A stretch of 64,000 bases of DNA from Phycobacter sedimenti (GTDB taxonomy: Bacteria > Pseudomonadota > Alphaproteobacteria > Rhodobacterales > Rhodobacteraceae), in assembly GCF_038148855.1 (NCBI RefSeq), contig NZ_JBBVGR010000002.1:434001-498000 (forward strand), in the 5' to 3' direction. Position numbers and translations under genes: made by a program. Below, piece by piece: positions 15,938 to 25,397 of this stretch. A model generated the notes under the pieces. That model worked only from the letters and a program-made list of their open reading frames with translations, was not told where the DNA came from and did no database searches. How positions within the stretch are numbered: the stretch's first letter is position 1; every line of letters begins with the position of its first letter.

Positions 15938-18799
15938 TCAGACCTCGTTTTCTTTCTTGGGCTCGTCATCACGGGCCGGGTTGATGTCCATGGCGTATTC
16001 CGAAGAGACCCCCGGCTGCCAGGCAAAGCGCGACAGGCTCTCCAGCGCCAGCAGCACCGCCCCGACAACGGCGAGGAAGACGCCCAGATCGAATAGGGCT
16101 GCGGTGGCCCATTCGAACTCCTGCAGGGGCGGCCAGTGGATGTAGCCAAAAGCGGAGGTCAGGAAGGGCATGTCGTTGAACCAGGCACCGATCCCTGTGG
16201 CGGCTGCAATCAGCACGCCGGATCCGATGATCCCGTGATAGAGGAACCGCTGCCGTTCGGATGTCCAGGCAAAGCCGGAGGCCATGTATTGCATGATTAC
16301 GGCGATGGCCGCGATCAGCCCGGCAATGAAGCCGCCTCCGGGCAGGTTATGTCCACGGAAGAAGATATAGGCCGCCACCATCAGCGCCAGCGGCATCATC
16401 ACGCGGGTTGCGACCACCATCATCATCGGGTGGGCATCGCCCGCCTGCGGCAGATCCGGTTTGCGGTTGAGAAGGTAGGCGCGCACGCGGGTGCCCAGAA
16501 CCGCTTCGGTCAGGGCGTAGATGACGAGCGCTGCAATGCCCAGAACGATGATCTCGCCAAAGGTGTCAAAGCCGCGGAAGTCCACCAGGATCACGTTCAC
16601 CACATTGGTGCCGCCGCCCCCTTTGTAGGAGTTGGCCAGATGGAACTCGGAAATCGTCGGCGCCGCGAAATCGCGTGTCATCAGCGCATAGATCAGCCCG
16701 CCAGAGCCAAGCCCTGCCACCACCGCAATCGCGCCATCGCGCAGGCGGGTCAGGGTCGGGGTCTCTATCGGTGTCTCCTTGGGCATGAAGTTCAGCGCCA
16801 GCAGCATCAGTACGATCGTCACAACCTCGACCGACAGCTGGGTCAGGGCAAGGTCTGGCGCGGAGAGGTAGTTGAACGACATGGAGACCACGAGCCCCAC
16901 AACACCGATCAGGATCAGTGCCAAAAGGCGGTTGTGATGACGCAGCACGATCATAACCGTCGCCAGTACAAGGCTCAGCCAGCCAAGGGCCGGGATCGGC
17001 TCAATGGCCTGCACTGCGCGGGTGGCAGGGCCAGTGTTGCCGGTGCTGTAGGCATACCATCCCAGGGCCACGGTAAAGGCGACCATGATTGCGCCATAGC
17101 GGGTGATCGCGCCATTGTGCAGCCCGTCGGTGATCCCCTTTGACAGGCGCGCAAGCCCATCCATCAGCGCATCGAAGATCACTTTTGCTTCGGGGCGCGG
17201 GGCGGCGTTCCAGGCGCGCATGACGGGGCCATGGGCCGCCAGAAGCAGGGCACCGCCCGCCACAGCCACCACCGACATGTAAAGCGCGGGTGTGAAGCCG
17301 TGCCAGAGTTTCAGCGAATAATAGGGCAGCTCTTCGCCGCCGATGACCGCACCTGCAGCCACAGCGACCAGAGGGCCGACGATCTTGGCTGAGAAGAGTC
17401 CGATCAGCACCACTAGCGTGATCAGGAATGCAGGTGCCAGCCACATGCCCGCCCCCGGATCATGAGGATGCGCGGGGTAGTCGTCGCGCTTGGGGCCAAA
17501 GAAGACATGCACGATGAAGCGGAAGGAATAGGCGGCAGAAAACAGGGCTGCGACCAGCGCCAGACCGGGCACGATATAGGGCGAGCCAGCCCAGGTCGTA
17601 ACAGCGGTGGCATCCAGCATCATTTCCTTCGACAAGAAACCGTTGAAGGGCGGAATACCGGCCATGGACAGGGCCGCGACCAGCGCGATTGTAAAGGTCA
17701 CGGGCATCAGATGGCGCAGACCGCCAAGGCGCTTGATGTCGCGCGTGTGCGCCTCGTGATCGACGATGCCGGCCGACATGAAGAGAGCGGCCTTGAATGT
17801 GGCGTGGTTGATGATGTGGAAGACCGCGATCACCGCTGCGAGCTTGGTGCCAAAGCCCAGGAGCATGGTGATGAGGCCCAGGTGGCTGACGGTGGAAAAC
17901 GCCAGCAGCCCCTTCAGATCATCCTTGAACAGGGCTATCACCGCGCCAAGGGTCATGGTCACAAGGCCGGTTGTCGCCACGATGTAGAACCACTCGGGCG
18001 TGCCCGCCAGAACCGGCCACATCCGCGCCATCAGGAAAAGACCCGCCTTCACCATTGTGGCCGAGTGCAGATAGGCCGAAACGGGCGTCGGCGCGGCCAT
18101 GGCGTGCGGCAGCCAGAAATGGAAGGGGAACTGCGCCGATTTGGTGAAACAGCCCAGAAGGATCAGGATCAGTGCAGGCAGGTAGAGCGGCGACGCCTGG
18201 ATCGCCTCCTTGTTCTGCAGGATCACGCTCAGGTCATAGGATCCTGCGATATTGCCGAGGATCAGCATGCCCCCGATCATGGCAAGCCCGCCCGACCCGG
18301 TGACGGTCAGGGCCATGCGCGCGCCCTGACGCCCTTCGGGCAAGTGTTTCCAGTAGCCGATGAGCAGGAAGGACGAGAGCGACGTCAGCTCCCAGAAGAT
18401 CAGTAACAGCAGGATGTTGTCCGACAGAACAATTCCGACCATCGCGCCCTGAAACAGCAGCAGATATGTATAGAATTGCCCCATCGGATCCTCTCGCGAG
18501 AGGTAGAACCGCGCGTAGAGGATGATCAGGAGGCCGATGCCCAGGATCAGCGTGGCAAAGAGAAACCCAAGCCCGTCCAGAAAGAAGTTCGCATTGAGTC
18601 CCAGTCCCGGCAACCAGTCGAAACGGGCCGTGATGACCTCTCCGGAAAAGACAGCCGGTGCATGCAGCAACAGGCCAACGAAGGCAAGAAAGGTGGTCAG
18701 CCCGGCGGCCGATGCCGAGGCATTTCGTCCGGCGCGGATCAGCAGGGCTGGAAAAACGGCGCCAAGAAAGGGCAGGGCCGCAATCAAAAACAGGGACAC
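15938..18799 (-). CDS. mnhA: Fused Mrp antiporter subunits A and B (MnhAB/PhaAB)
   Basis: A 953-residue protein. The first ~780 residues are MrpA, a NuoL-like antiporter with FWELTSLSSFLLIGYW near residue 136, HSATMVKAGLFLMARMWP near 246 and HATFKAALFMSAGIVDHEAHTRD near 332, followed by an MrpA C-terminal/MbeB-like section. From about residue 795, PMMMVVATRVMMPLALMVA and FFRGHNLPGGGFIAGL are MrpB. Such A-B fusions are known in Alphaproteobacteria (PhaAB). The start is GTG at 18799, with GGGAG 9-10 bases upstream. It heads the AB-C-D-E-F-G operon, which exchanges Na+ or K+ for H+ to hold pH and salt balance. Confidence 0.95.
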   Translation of the reverse strand: MSLFLIAALPFLGAVFPALLIRAGRNASASAAGLTTFLAFVGLLLHAPAVFSGEVITARFDWLPGLGLNANFFLDGLGFLFATLILGIGLLIILYARFYLSREDPMGQFYTYLLLFQGAMVGIVLSDNILLLLIFWELTSLSSFLLIGYWKHLPEGRQGARMALTVTGSGGLAMIGGMLILGNIAGSYDLSVILQNKEAIQASPLYLPALILILLGCFTKSAQFPFHFWLPHAMAAPTPVSAYLHSATMVKAGLFLMARMWPVLAGTPEWFYIVATTGLVTMTLGAVIALFKDDLKGLLAFSTVSHLGLITMLLGFGTKLAAVIAVFHIINHATFKAALFMSAGIVDHEAHTRDIKRLGGLRHLMPVTFTIALVAALSMAGIPPFNGFLSKEMMLDATAVTTWAGSPYIVPGLALVAALFSAAYSFRFIVHVFFGPKRDDYPAHPHDPGAGMWLAPAFLITLVVLIGLFSAKIVGPLVAVAAGAVIGGEELPYYSLKLWHGFTPALYMSVVAVAGGALLLAAHGPVMRAWNAAPRPEAKVIFDALMDGLARLSKGITDGLHNGAITRYGAIMVAFTVALGWYAYSTGNTGPATRAVQAIEPIPALGWLSLVLATVMIVLRHHNRLLALILIGVVGLVVSMSFNYLSAPDLALTQLSVEVVTIVLMLLALNFMPKETPIETPTLTRLRDGAIAVVAGLGSGGLIYALMTRDFAAPTISEFHLANSYKGGGGTNVVNVILVDFRGFDTFGEIIVLGIAALVIYALTEAVLGTRVRAYLLNRKPDLPQAGDAHPMMMVVATRVMMPLALMVAAYIFFRGHNLPGGGFIAGLIAAIAVIMQYMASGFAWTSERQRFLYHGIIGSGVLIAAATGIGAWFNDMPFLTSAFGYIHWPPLQEFEWATAALFDLGVFLAVVGAVLLALESLSRFAWQPGVSSEYAMDINPARDDEPKKENEV

Positions 18800-19107
18800 G
18801 TGCAGTTCTCCCGGGTTGGGCTAGGCGAATTTTGACTTTGCCTAAGCAATTTTTCGCTTCTGTGCCAGCCCCGCAGGCTCGTTCTGGCGACGATCAGGCC
18901 TTTGAAACTGGAATTGTTGGACATTGCGGCTCTAATTGGGGCCGCAACGCCGCGTTGACAAGATTTTGAATGGTCAAAATTTCTGTCCCATGCAGAACTG
19001 TCACGCACCTGGTGGTTTCGGGGCAGGCCCGAGCCGCGTCTGCGGCCTGGGGCCTGTGCCAAAAGGGCGAGCAAGAGACGGGCATTGATGGGATGAAAGG
19101 GCGACAG
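18800..19107. other. Divergent intergenic region, mnhAB to rhodanese
   Basis: About 308 bp between the starts of mnhAB (minus) and the rhodanese gene (plus). It must hold both promoters. A 5-bp inverted pair (TAGGC...GCCTA, 18823-18845) is present near the mnhAB start, but it is too short to call. In-frame upstream starts for the rhodanese gene exist (18970, 19093). I see no RNA gene. Confidence 0.4.
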
Positions 19108-19599
19108 ATGACGCAAGTGCAGAACCGCGACAGGCAGCCTGCGGAGGTCTCGCGGCGCGGGCTGATGAAACTGGCCGGGGTGGCAGTCGGAGGTCTTGCT
19201 TTGGGCGGGCTCGCCTGGCACCTGCGCCCTGCGCCGGACCATGACAGGCCACGCCTCACGGTATCGGATGCTTTTGCGCGCGCCGCGGCGAATGAGATCA
19301 CTCTGGTGGATATCCGCACCCCACGCGAGTGGCGCAGCACAGGTGTGCCGGTGGGAAGCGTTCAGCTGGATATGCGGCGCAAGGATTTTGCCGAAGCGCT
19401 TGCGCAGGCCGTGAATGGGAACCGCGCTGCTCCGATCGCTCTGATCTGCGCGCGCGGCGTGCGCTCGGCGCGCATGGTGCATGCGCTGTCAGAAGCCGGG
19501 TTTTCCCAGGTTCTCGACGTCCCCGAGGGAATGCTGGGCTCGCACGCGGGGCCGGGATGGATCGCCGGCAACCTGCCGGTTGCCCGCTGGCAGGGATAA
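19108..19599 (+). CDS. Tat-exported rhodanese-like protein
   Basis: A 163-residue protein with an N-terminal twin-arginine signal (VSRRGLMKLAG, then a hydrophobic glycine/alanine stretch) and one rhodanese domain: ITLVDIRTPREWRSTGVPVGSV, the active cysteine in LICARGVRSARM and VLDVPEGMLG. It likely acts in the periplasm and could move sulfane sulfur, but the substrate is unknown. The start at 19108 has AAGG upstream; 19093 is also possible. Its stop overlaps the start of the next gene by one base (TAATG), so the two are translated together. Confidence 0.82.
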   Translation: MTQVQNRDRQPAEVSRRGLMKLAGVAVGGLALGGLAWHLRPAPDHDRPRLTVSDAFARAAANEITLVDIRTPREWRSTGVPVGSVQLDMRRKDFAEALAQAVNGNRAAPIALICARGVRSARMVHALSEAGFSQVLDVPEGMLGSHAGPGWIAGNLPVARWQG

Positions 19600-20450
19600 T
19601 GCCGCTGCGCCGCTCTTTGCTTGCCGGGCTGTTGGGGGCTGCGGCTTGGTTCGGGGCATCGGAACCTGCGGCTGCGGGCTGCGGATCGGTCCCGGCGCCT
19701 TGCAGGGTTTCCAGCGGTGACTACGAACTCGCCCTACCTGCACACGCTGATCACTCGGGCGGAGCCACCGCGCTTCCGGCGGTGGTCTTCCTGCATGGCC
19801 ATGGCAGCGCGGGGGCGGCCGTGATGCGCAACCGGTCGCTGGTGGATGGGCTGCTGTTGCGGGGATATGCGGTGATTGCCCCAACAGCCTTGCCCCGATG
19901 GCAAGGCAAACGGTCGTGGAATTTCCTGCCGGGGCGCGAGGGGCGGGATGAGGCGCTCTTCTTGAGAGAAGTCGTCGCAGATGCGCAATACCGCGCGGGC
20001 GTGGATCCGCAGCGTGTTCTTCTGGCGGGGTTTTCTGCGGGGGCCTTCATGGTCAATTACCTCGCTTGCGCGCACCCCGGGGATTTTGCCGCCTATGCAC
20101 CGGTGGCAGGCGGTTTCTGGGATCCGCTTCCCGCCGACTGCGCGGGACCCGTGCGCCTGTTCCACACCCATGGATGGGCCGATACCGTCGTGCCACTGGA
20201 GGGACGGTTCTTGGCTGGCGGTGCCTTTCGGCAAGGCGATGTATTTGCCGGTTTGGCGCTGTGGCGCCGTGTGAACAGGTGTCCTTCGGATGCGCCAGCC
20301 AATCAGGGCGCGAGGGGTCAGTGGTCCTGGAGACTCTGGTCCTGCAACAGCCGCGCGGACCTCGTATTCTCTTTGGTGCCAAATGGTCATGTCGTGCCGG
20401 GGGAGTGGCCACATCGTGTTCTGGATTGGTTCGAGGCAAGGGGCGACTGA
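19599..20450 (+). CDS. Secreted esterase of the PHB-depolymerase-like family
   Basis: A 283-residue alpha/beta hydrolase with a signal peptide (MPLRRSLLAGLLGAAAWFG, then AAAG). The oxyanion region is VVFLHGHGSAGAAVM; the nucleophile elbow is GFSAGAFMVNYLAC; the Asp is likely in HGWADTVVP and the His in PNGHVVPG. Cysteines suggest a periplasmic, disulfide-bearing enzyme. This fits the LpqC/poly(3-hydroxybutyrate) depolymerase-like family, which also includes feruloyl esterases; the substrate is not determinable. It is coupled to the Tat rhodanese upstream. Confidence 0.8.
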   Translation: MPLRRSLLAGLLGAAAWFGASEPAAAGCGSVPAPCRVSSGDYELALPAHADHSGGATALPAVVFLHGHGSAGAAVMRNRSLVDGLLLRGYAVIAPTALPRWQGKRSWNFLPGREGRDEALFLREVVADAQYRAGVDPQRVLLAGFSAGAFMVNYLACAHPGDFAAYAPVAGGFWDPLPADCAGPVRLFHTHGWADTVVPLEGRFLAGGAFRQGDVFAGLALWRRVNRCPSDAPANQGARGQWSWRLWSCNSRADLVFSLVPNGHVVPGEWPHRVLDWFEARGD

Positions 20451-20500
20451 CGGATCCGGCTTCCCGCTTTTGAGGCGGGGTGGACCTCCCGCTCCGCTTT

Positions 20501-20559
20501 GATGCATCGCAGATGCATCGCTGCGCGTTGGGCGTGGCAGGGCACCTTTGGTGCCCTGC
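20501..20559. terminator. Hairpin between convergent esterase and opgH genes
   Basis: A perfect 10-bp GC-rich stem (20537-20546 with 20550-20559, loop TTT) lies between the two convergent genes. Just left of it are two tandem 11-bp units starting with the palindrome GATGCATC (20501-20508, 20512-20519). No T-tract is seen, so termination is likely but not certain. Confidence 0.5.
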
Positions 20560-20600
20560 ACAGAGGGGTTTGCGACCATTTGCCTGATGCCGGATGTGGC

Positions 20601-22553
20601 CTATTCCGCCGCAGAGCGGTCGTGACGATGGCCTGCCAAAAGATCTGCCATATCCTTGCGATAGGTGAGGGCCGCCTGCAGGACACGGGGTTGCGCAAAG
20701 GTTTCTTTCGATCCCATCCAATTGCGGATCCGGGCAGGGGGGCGCCATCCGGAGATCGCCGAGAGCGGAACCGCAAGGCAAAGTGACAGTGCGATCGGAA
20801 GGAGCCAGAGCGACACGATGCCTGCAAGCATTCCAGTTGCAAGTGTCAGGCCGCAAAGGCTCTCAAGCGCATGGCACAGGGCAATCTGCCTTAGGCCATA
20901 GTCTCCACCGCTGCGCGACTGAGGCGCCCACCCCTTTTGCAGACCCAGGAGGCTCCGCAATACTGCAACGACCTGTTGAACCATCAGGATCGGTGCATAG
21001 AGGATCGCGAGCAGTATTTCTGACACAAGCGAGAGGGCGAAATGCCCCGTGCCACCATAGTCGGCAAAGCGCGCGCCACTGAGCGGCAAAGCCAGAAGCG
21101 CCAACAGTTTGGGAGCAAGCAGCATCGCGTAGATAATCACGATCACGGCGACATGGCTTGGCTCGGACATGTCGGGCCAGGAGGGGTAAAGCGGATTTTC
21201 CGGATTGAAATATGCAAGCGCCGAGGTCTCGCTGCCCTTGCCGATCAGGGCCCAGATCACCAGTAGCGCGAACCATATGGGGGCCATGAGATACCCGACG
21301 GCACCATGCAGGAGGTGAAAGCGCGACAAAGCGGGAAACCCACGCGCGCCCAGTAGCCTGACATGCTGCAGGTTGCCCTGGCACCAGCGCCGATCCCGAA
21401 GGATGTGATCGATCAGTGTTGGCGGTGTTTCCTCATAGGAGCCGTCGATCCGGGGCAGAAAACGCACGCCCCATCCCGCCCGCCGCATGAGCCCCGCTTC
21501 GACGAAATCATGGCTCATGATAAGCGTATCAGACCCTAGCCGTCCTGGAAGGTTTGGCAATCCGGCGCAGGCGGCAAAGGCGCGGGTGCGAATGATGGCA
21601 TTGTGTCCCCAGTAGTTGCCTTCGGTTCCGACCCAGGCGGCCAGCCCCTCGGCCATGGCAAGGCCGTAAACTCCATTGGCAAACTGCTGCATGCGACCAA
21701 AGACTGAACCCGCGCCAATCAGTTTCGGATAGCTCTGGATCAGCCCGGCGCGGGGATCCGCAGAGAGCGTATCCGCAAGCGCGGCGATCGCTTGGCCGGT
21801 CATCAGACTGTCTGCGTCCAGAACCAGCATGGCGTCATGGCCACCGCCCCAGCGGCGCACCCAGTCGGCGATGTTGCCCGCCTTGCGACCCGTGTTCTGG
21901 TGTCGACGCCTGTAATGTATCGCGATATCCGGGGGCAGGGTGCTGCGCAGCGCCTCCACACCCAGACGTTCCTGCCGGGCGATTGCACCATCGCGGGTGT
22001 CCGAGAGGATGAACATGCAATAGCGATGCCTTCCACCCAGGGCGTAGAGTTCTTCCAGCATGGTGCGGGCATTGGCCCCGACCGCGGCGGGATCTTCGTT
22101 GTGAACGGGGATCAGGAGCGCCACCCTGAGAGGCGCCGGGGTCTCATGGAGCGTATGGCGGTCAGGAAGTATGGCTTGCCGCTGGCGAAACAGGCGCCAT
22201 AGGCCCAGCAGCACGGTCGAGACGGAGAAGGTGATCCAGAAAAAGTTGAAGGCGATCAGAAACAGCAGCAGCGCTTCAAGTGCCATGATCCCATCCGCCG
22301 CGAACCACCCATTCATGACATAAGCCAGACCAAGGGTCGCGAGCAGTGCCGGCGAAAAGGCCATCAGCCGCCATAGCACGACGTCTTTTTGTCGCGTGGT
22401 GCCGGGGGCGTGCTGGTCCCGGAATGCTGCTGCGAAATCCTGGATTGGCATCTCCAACGGGTGTTCGGCTGGCATCAGGTCTAGGCCCGGCGCGGCGAAG
22501 TCATGGGCCATTTCACCTGCGCCGGGAGGCTCCAGCTCTGTGGCATCCCTCAT
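20601..22553 (-). CDS. opgH: Glucan biosynthesis glucosyltransferase OpgH
   Basis: A 650-residue inner-membrane glycosyltransferase (GT2) that makes the beta-glucan backbone of osmoregulated periplasmic glucans from UDP-glucose. The nucleotide-sugar site shows AMLVLDADSLMTG (the D-x-D-like motif), then HDFVEAGLMRRAGW, and DRRWCQGNLQHVRLL, the R/Q-x-x-R-W motif. Membrane helices lie near residues 65-125 and in the C-terminal third. The ATG at 22553 overlaps the stop of opgG (ATGA) and has AGGTGG upstream; a GTG at 22562 is less likely. It is shorter than the E. coli protein (847 residues), as in several Alphaproteobacteria. Confidence 0.9.
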   Translation of the reverse strand: MRDATELEPPGAGEMAHDFAAPGLDLMPAEHPLEMPIQDFAAAFRDQHAPGTTRQKDVVLWRLMAFSPALLATLGLAYVMNGWFAADGIMALEALLLFLIAFNFFWITFSVSTVLLGLWRLFRQRQAILPDRHTLHETPAPLRVALLIPVHNEDPAAVGANARTMLEELYALGGRHRYCMFILSDTRDGAIARQERLGVEALRSTLPPDIAIHYRRRHQNTGRKAGNIADWVRRWGGGHDAMLVLDADSLMTGQAIAALADTLSADPRAGLIQSYPKLIGAGSVFGRMQQFANGVYGLAMAEGLAAWVGTEGNYWGHNAIIRTRAFAACAGLPNLPGRLGSDTLIMSHDFVEAGLMRRAGWGVRFLPRIDGSYEETPPTLIDHILRDRRWCQGNLQHVRLLGARGFPALSRFHLLHGAVGYLMAPIWFALLVIWALIGKGSETSALAYFNPENPLYPSWPDMSEPSHVAVIVIIYAMLLAPKLLALLALPLSGARFADYGGTGHFALSLVSEILLAILYAPILMVQQVVAVLRSLLGLQKGWAPQSRSGGDYGLRQIALCHALESLCGLTLATGMLAGIVSLWLLPIALSLCLAVPLSAISGWRPPARIRNWMGSKETFAQPRVLQAALTYRKDMADLLAGHRHDRSAAE

Positions 22554-24058
22554 GACGTCCACCTGTAGAGCCAGACCTCGGATACCTGTTGGCTGCCCCG
22601 TCGCAGCTCGGCCCGCAGTTCCACATGATCGCGCTTTCCCGGATCAAAGCTGAAAGCCAGACGCAGGCCGCCCGTTGCGGGATTGCGCTGCAGCACACCC
22701 TGGCTCAGCATCACATGCGGAGAGGACAGAACGACTTCGAGATCCTCTGGATTACCCTCCAAAAGCGGGTGGGGCGCGAAGTCGACGGTCATGATCCGGC
22801 CCGGTGGCCCAAAGACGCGGGCGCCTGCGGCAGTGTCGATCACCTGCGCCAAGGGACGGTCGGGACCTTCGCCCCAGGTCATGCGATACTCAAGCCGTAC
22901 TTCGGATCCGGCAGCGAAAGGCACCCTTGGGCGCCAGTAGGCCACGATATTGTCGTAGATCTCCTTGTCAGCCGGGATTTCCACCAGCGTCACCGCCCCT
23001 TCGCCCCAGTCTCCTTTGGGTTCGATCCATAGACTGGGGCGGTTTTCGTAATGGGCTTCGAGGTCGGCAAAGTCAGACAGCTTGCGGCTGCGCTGCATAA
23101 GGCCAAAGCCGCGCGGGTTCTCATCCACAAAGGACGACACCTGCAGCCGGGCCGGGTTGGCCAGCGGGCGCCACAGGGTTTCGCCATTGCCGTTTGCGAT
23201 GAGCAGCCCGTCGCTGTCGTGAACCGCAGGGCGGAAATCGTCGAACCGGTTGCGGTTGGTGCGATCGAACAGGAACATCGAGGTGAGCGGGGCAAGCCCG
23301 GCATGGGTCAGATCCACGCGGGGAAACAGAGTCGCCTCGACATCGATCACGCAGGGCAGGCCCGGTGTGATGGTGAACCGGTAAGCGCCCGCGACCGACG
23401 GAGAGTCCATCAGTGCGTGCACCACCATCTTGCGCTGATCCGGCGCCGGGGCCTCCAGCCAGAATTCGGTGAACTCCGGGAACTCCTCTCCATCCGCATC
23501 GGCTGTTTTCAGGGCCAGCCCACGGGCCGACAACCCGTATGTCTGCCCCATCCCGATGGCGCGAAAGTAGCTCGCACCCTGGAAGACGCAGAATTCCGTT
23601 TTCTTGCCGGGTTCGCTCAACTCGGTACGCAGGCGAAAGCCCGAATACCCCAGCGGGCCGTCCGTGCTGAGGTCCGGTGCCCTGTCTGTCTTGTCAAAGA
23701 GCGATAGGTCAAAGGCGATGGGGCGCACCTGTCCTTCTGCCAGCTCATGCATCTGCACCGCGCGCGGAAAGTAGAGACCGGGCAGGAAGAAATCGACGTT
23801 GTAGCTGCGGTCTGTCTTGCTCCAGAGGGCGTCGCGACTGCGGAACCAGCGCGTCTGGTAGTCTTCATAGGTCAGGTTGAGCCAGTCCTGCGGCACCTGT
23901 GCGCGTGCCTCAAAAGGAGCCTGTGCCAGCCTGCGCGCCTTTGCGATCACGTCCAGAGGGTGAAACGGACGTGATGCGTCGGTGGCCAAAAGGGGGCTGG
24001 CCAGGCTGGCCAATGCAAGCGAGGAGACGCCGCCGAGAAGACCTCGTCTTGAGATCAT
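22550..24058 (-). CDS. opgG: Periplasmic glucan biosynthesis protein OpgG/OpgD
   Basis: A 502-residue periplasmic protein with a twin-arginine signal, MISRRGLLGGVSSLALASL. The mature part matches OpgG/MdoG: FHPLDVIAKARRLAQAPFE, NLTYEDYQTRWFRSRDALW, GASYFRAIGMGQTYGLSARGLA and ENPRGFGLMQRSRKLSDFADLEAHYENRPSLW. It works on glucan branching or release in the periplasm. The Tat signal is more like E. coli OpgD than OpgG. The start at 24058 has GGAGG upstream and overlaps the opgC stop (ATGA). Confidence 0.92.
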   Translation of the reverse strand: MISRRGLLGGVSSLALASLASPLLATDASRPFHPLDVIAKARRLAQAPFEARAQVPQDWLNLTYEDYQTRWFRSRDALWSKTDRSYNVDFFLPGLYFPRAVQMHELAEGQVRPIAFDLSLFDKTDRAPDLSTDGPLGYSGFRLRTELSEPGKKTEFCVFQGASYFRAIGMGQTYGLSARGLALKTADADGEEFPEFTEFWLEAPAPDQRKMVVHALMDSPSVAGAYRFTITPGLPCVIDVEATLFPRVDLTHAGLAPLTSMFLFDRTNRNRFDDFRPAVHDSDGLLIANGNGETLWRPLANPARLQVSSFVDENPRGFGLMQRSRKLSDFADLEAHYENRPSLWIEPKGDWGEGAVTLVEIPADKEIYDNIVAYWRPRVPFAAGSEVRLEYRMTWGEGPDRPLAQVIDTAAGARVFGPPGRIMTVDFAPHPLLEGNPEDLEVVLSSPHVMLSQGVLQRNPATGGLRLAFSFDPGKRDHVELRAELRRGSQQVSEVWLYRWTS

Positions 24059-25350
24059 CGCTTGACCCTCCATGGCTGGGATTTGAACCAGGCCGCGCCG
24101 TAGGCGCAGGCGATGATCAGGGCAAATCCTGCGAGATTGGCGGCGGCGGTGATCAGGATGCCGCGATCCGTCTGGTCAAGGGCAAAGCCGATCAGCCGGG
24201 CCAGCGCCATCGAGAAGACAAAGACCGCGAGGGACTGCTGGCCGACCTTGGAGATGATGCTCAAAACGCGGGACCAGATCCGTGCGGCAAACGATTGCCC
24301 CGAGGCGATCAGCCTGGCGCCTTCGCTCCCTGCAAGCATCCAGGCGAGATAGGCCAGCGTTAGGAAATGAGCATAGCGCAAGAGGCCGAAATCGGTCTTC
24401 TCCCGCCACTCAAGGGTCACTTGCCACATCGGGCGAATTGCATCGGCTAGATCGCTGTTCCAGGTCTCAAGCCACAGAAAGACTTTCCACGATCCGAACG
24501 GGGCTGACAGGACCAGAAAGGCGGCGCAGCAAGTGGCAAACAGGCCAGAAACAGGGGGCGCGGGGATCCATCCCTTCATGAAGGCAAAGCCGGTAAAGAA
24601 CAAAAGCTGCCAGCCAAAGGGGTTGAAGAACCATTCCCGGTCCGACCAGGGCTCGGCAGGCAGCGATATGCCGTTGGGGCCAAGGCCTATCATGTAGGGA
24701 TTGGCGGCGAGCCAGATCAGGCCACAGGCCGCCGCAATCGCCCGGGGGCCGATGCGTTCCAGCCCCATCATCAGGGGCATCAGCGCCAGCACCACCAGAT
24801 ACATGGGCAGGATGTCAAAGTAGTTCGGCACATAGGTCAGCGTGAACAGGCCAACCAGTTGCACCATCGGATCGTTGAAAAACGGCAAGAGGTTCAGAGA
24901 CGCGGTATAGCTTCGGTCAAAGGCGCCGCTCAGGTCCAACGCCGCCATGGTCATGGCCACAAAGACAAAAAGCCCGATATGGGCCCAGAAGACCTGCCAG
25001 CAGCGGAACAGGACGCGGGCCGTGCCCATGAGCCAGCCGCCGCGCGCATAAGAGCCGCCAAAGGCGATGGCCGAGGCCATACCGGAGCAGAACACGAAAA
25101 TCTCGGTGGCGTCTGAAAACCCGAAGCGGGCCGGAATCCAGCCCGTCCAGCGGTTGTCGGGGATGTGGGCAATCAGGATGATGAACATGGCGATGCCCCG
25201 GTAGAAATCGAGGCGCGGGTCGCGGGGGCGCACCGGCACACCGTTCGGCACTGGGGGGGCGCTGGGCGGTTGCCGGGTATTGGCGGCTGCGGCGCCCGGC
25301 GGTGCGACATCCCGGGCCTGAGGAGCCGGGAACTTGGAGATGGTTGCCAT
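24055..25350 (-). CDS. opgC: OpgC, acyltransferase that modifies periplasmic glucans
   Basis: A 431-residue multi-helix inner-membrane protein of the OpgC family. The N-terminal RPRDPRLDFYRGIAMFIILIAHIPDN contains the family Arg-x-Asp...Arg and His. Further marks are FVFCSGMASAIAFGGSYARGG and YVPNYFDILPMYLVVLALMP. OpgC adds succinyl groups to periplasmic glucans, making them anionic. It is preceded by an unusual proline/alanine-rich tail of about 40 residues. It starts 47 bp after the TPR gene and overlaps opgG by 4 bp, so the four genes look like one operon. Confidence 0.93.
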   Translation of the reverse strand: MATISKFPAPQARDVAPPGAAAANTRQPPSAPPVPNGVPVRPRDPRLDFYRGIAMFIILIAHIPDNRWTGWIPARFGFSDATEIFVFCSGMASAIAFGGSYARGGWLMGTARVLFRCWQVFWAHIGLFVFVAMTMAALDLSGAFDRSYTASLNLLPFFNDPMVQLVGLFTLTYVPNYFDILPMYLVVLALMPLMMGLERIGPRAIAAACGLIWLAANPYMIGLGPNGISLPAEPWSDREWFFNPFGWQLLFFTGFAFMKGWIPAPPVSGLFATCCAAFLVLSAPFGSWKVFLWLETWNSDLADAIRPMWQVTLEWREKTDFGLLRYAHFLTLAYLAWMLAGSEGARLIASGQSFAARIWSRVLSIISKVGQQSLAVFVFSMALARLIGFALDQTDRGILITAAANLAGFALIIACAYGAAWFKSQPWRVKR

Positions 25351-25397
25351 CGGGAATCACTTGGTTTTTGAGGGAAATGGAAAGGACTGGCTCCCGG

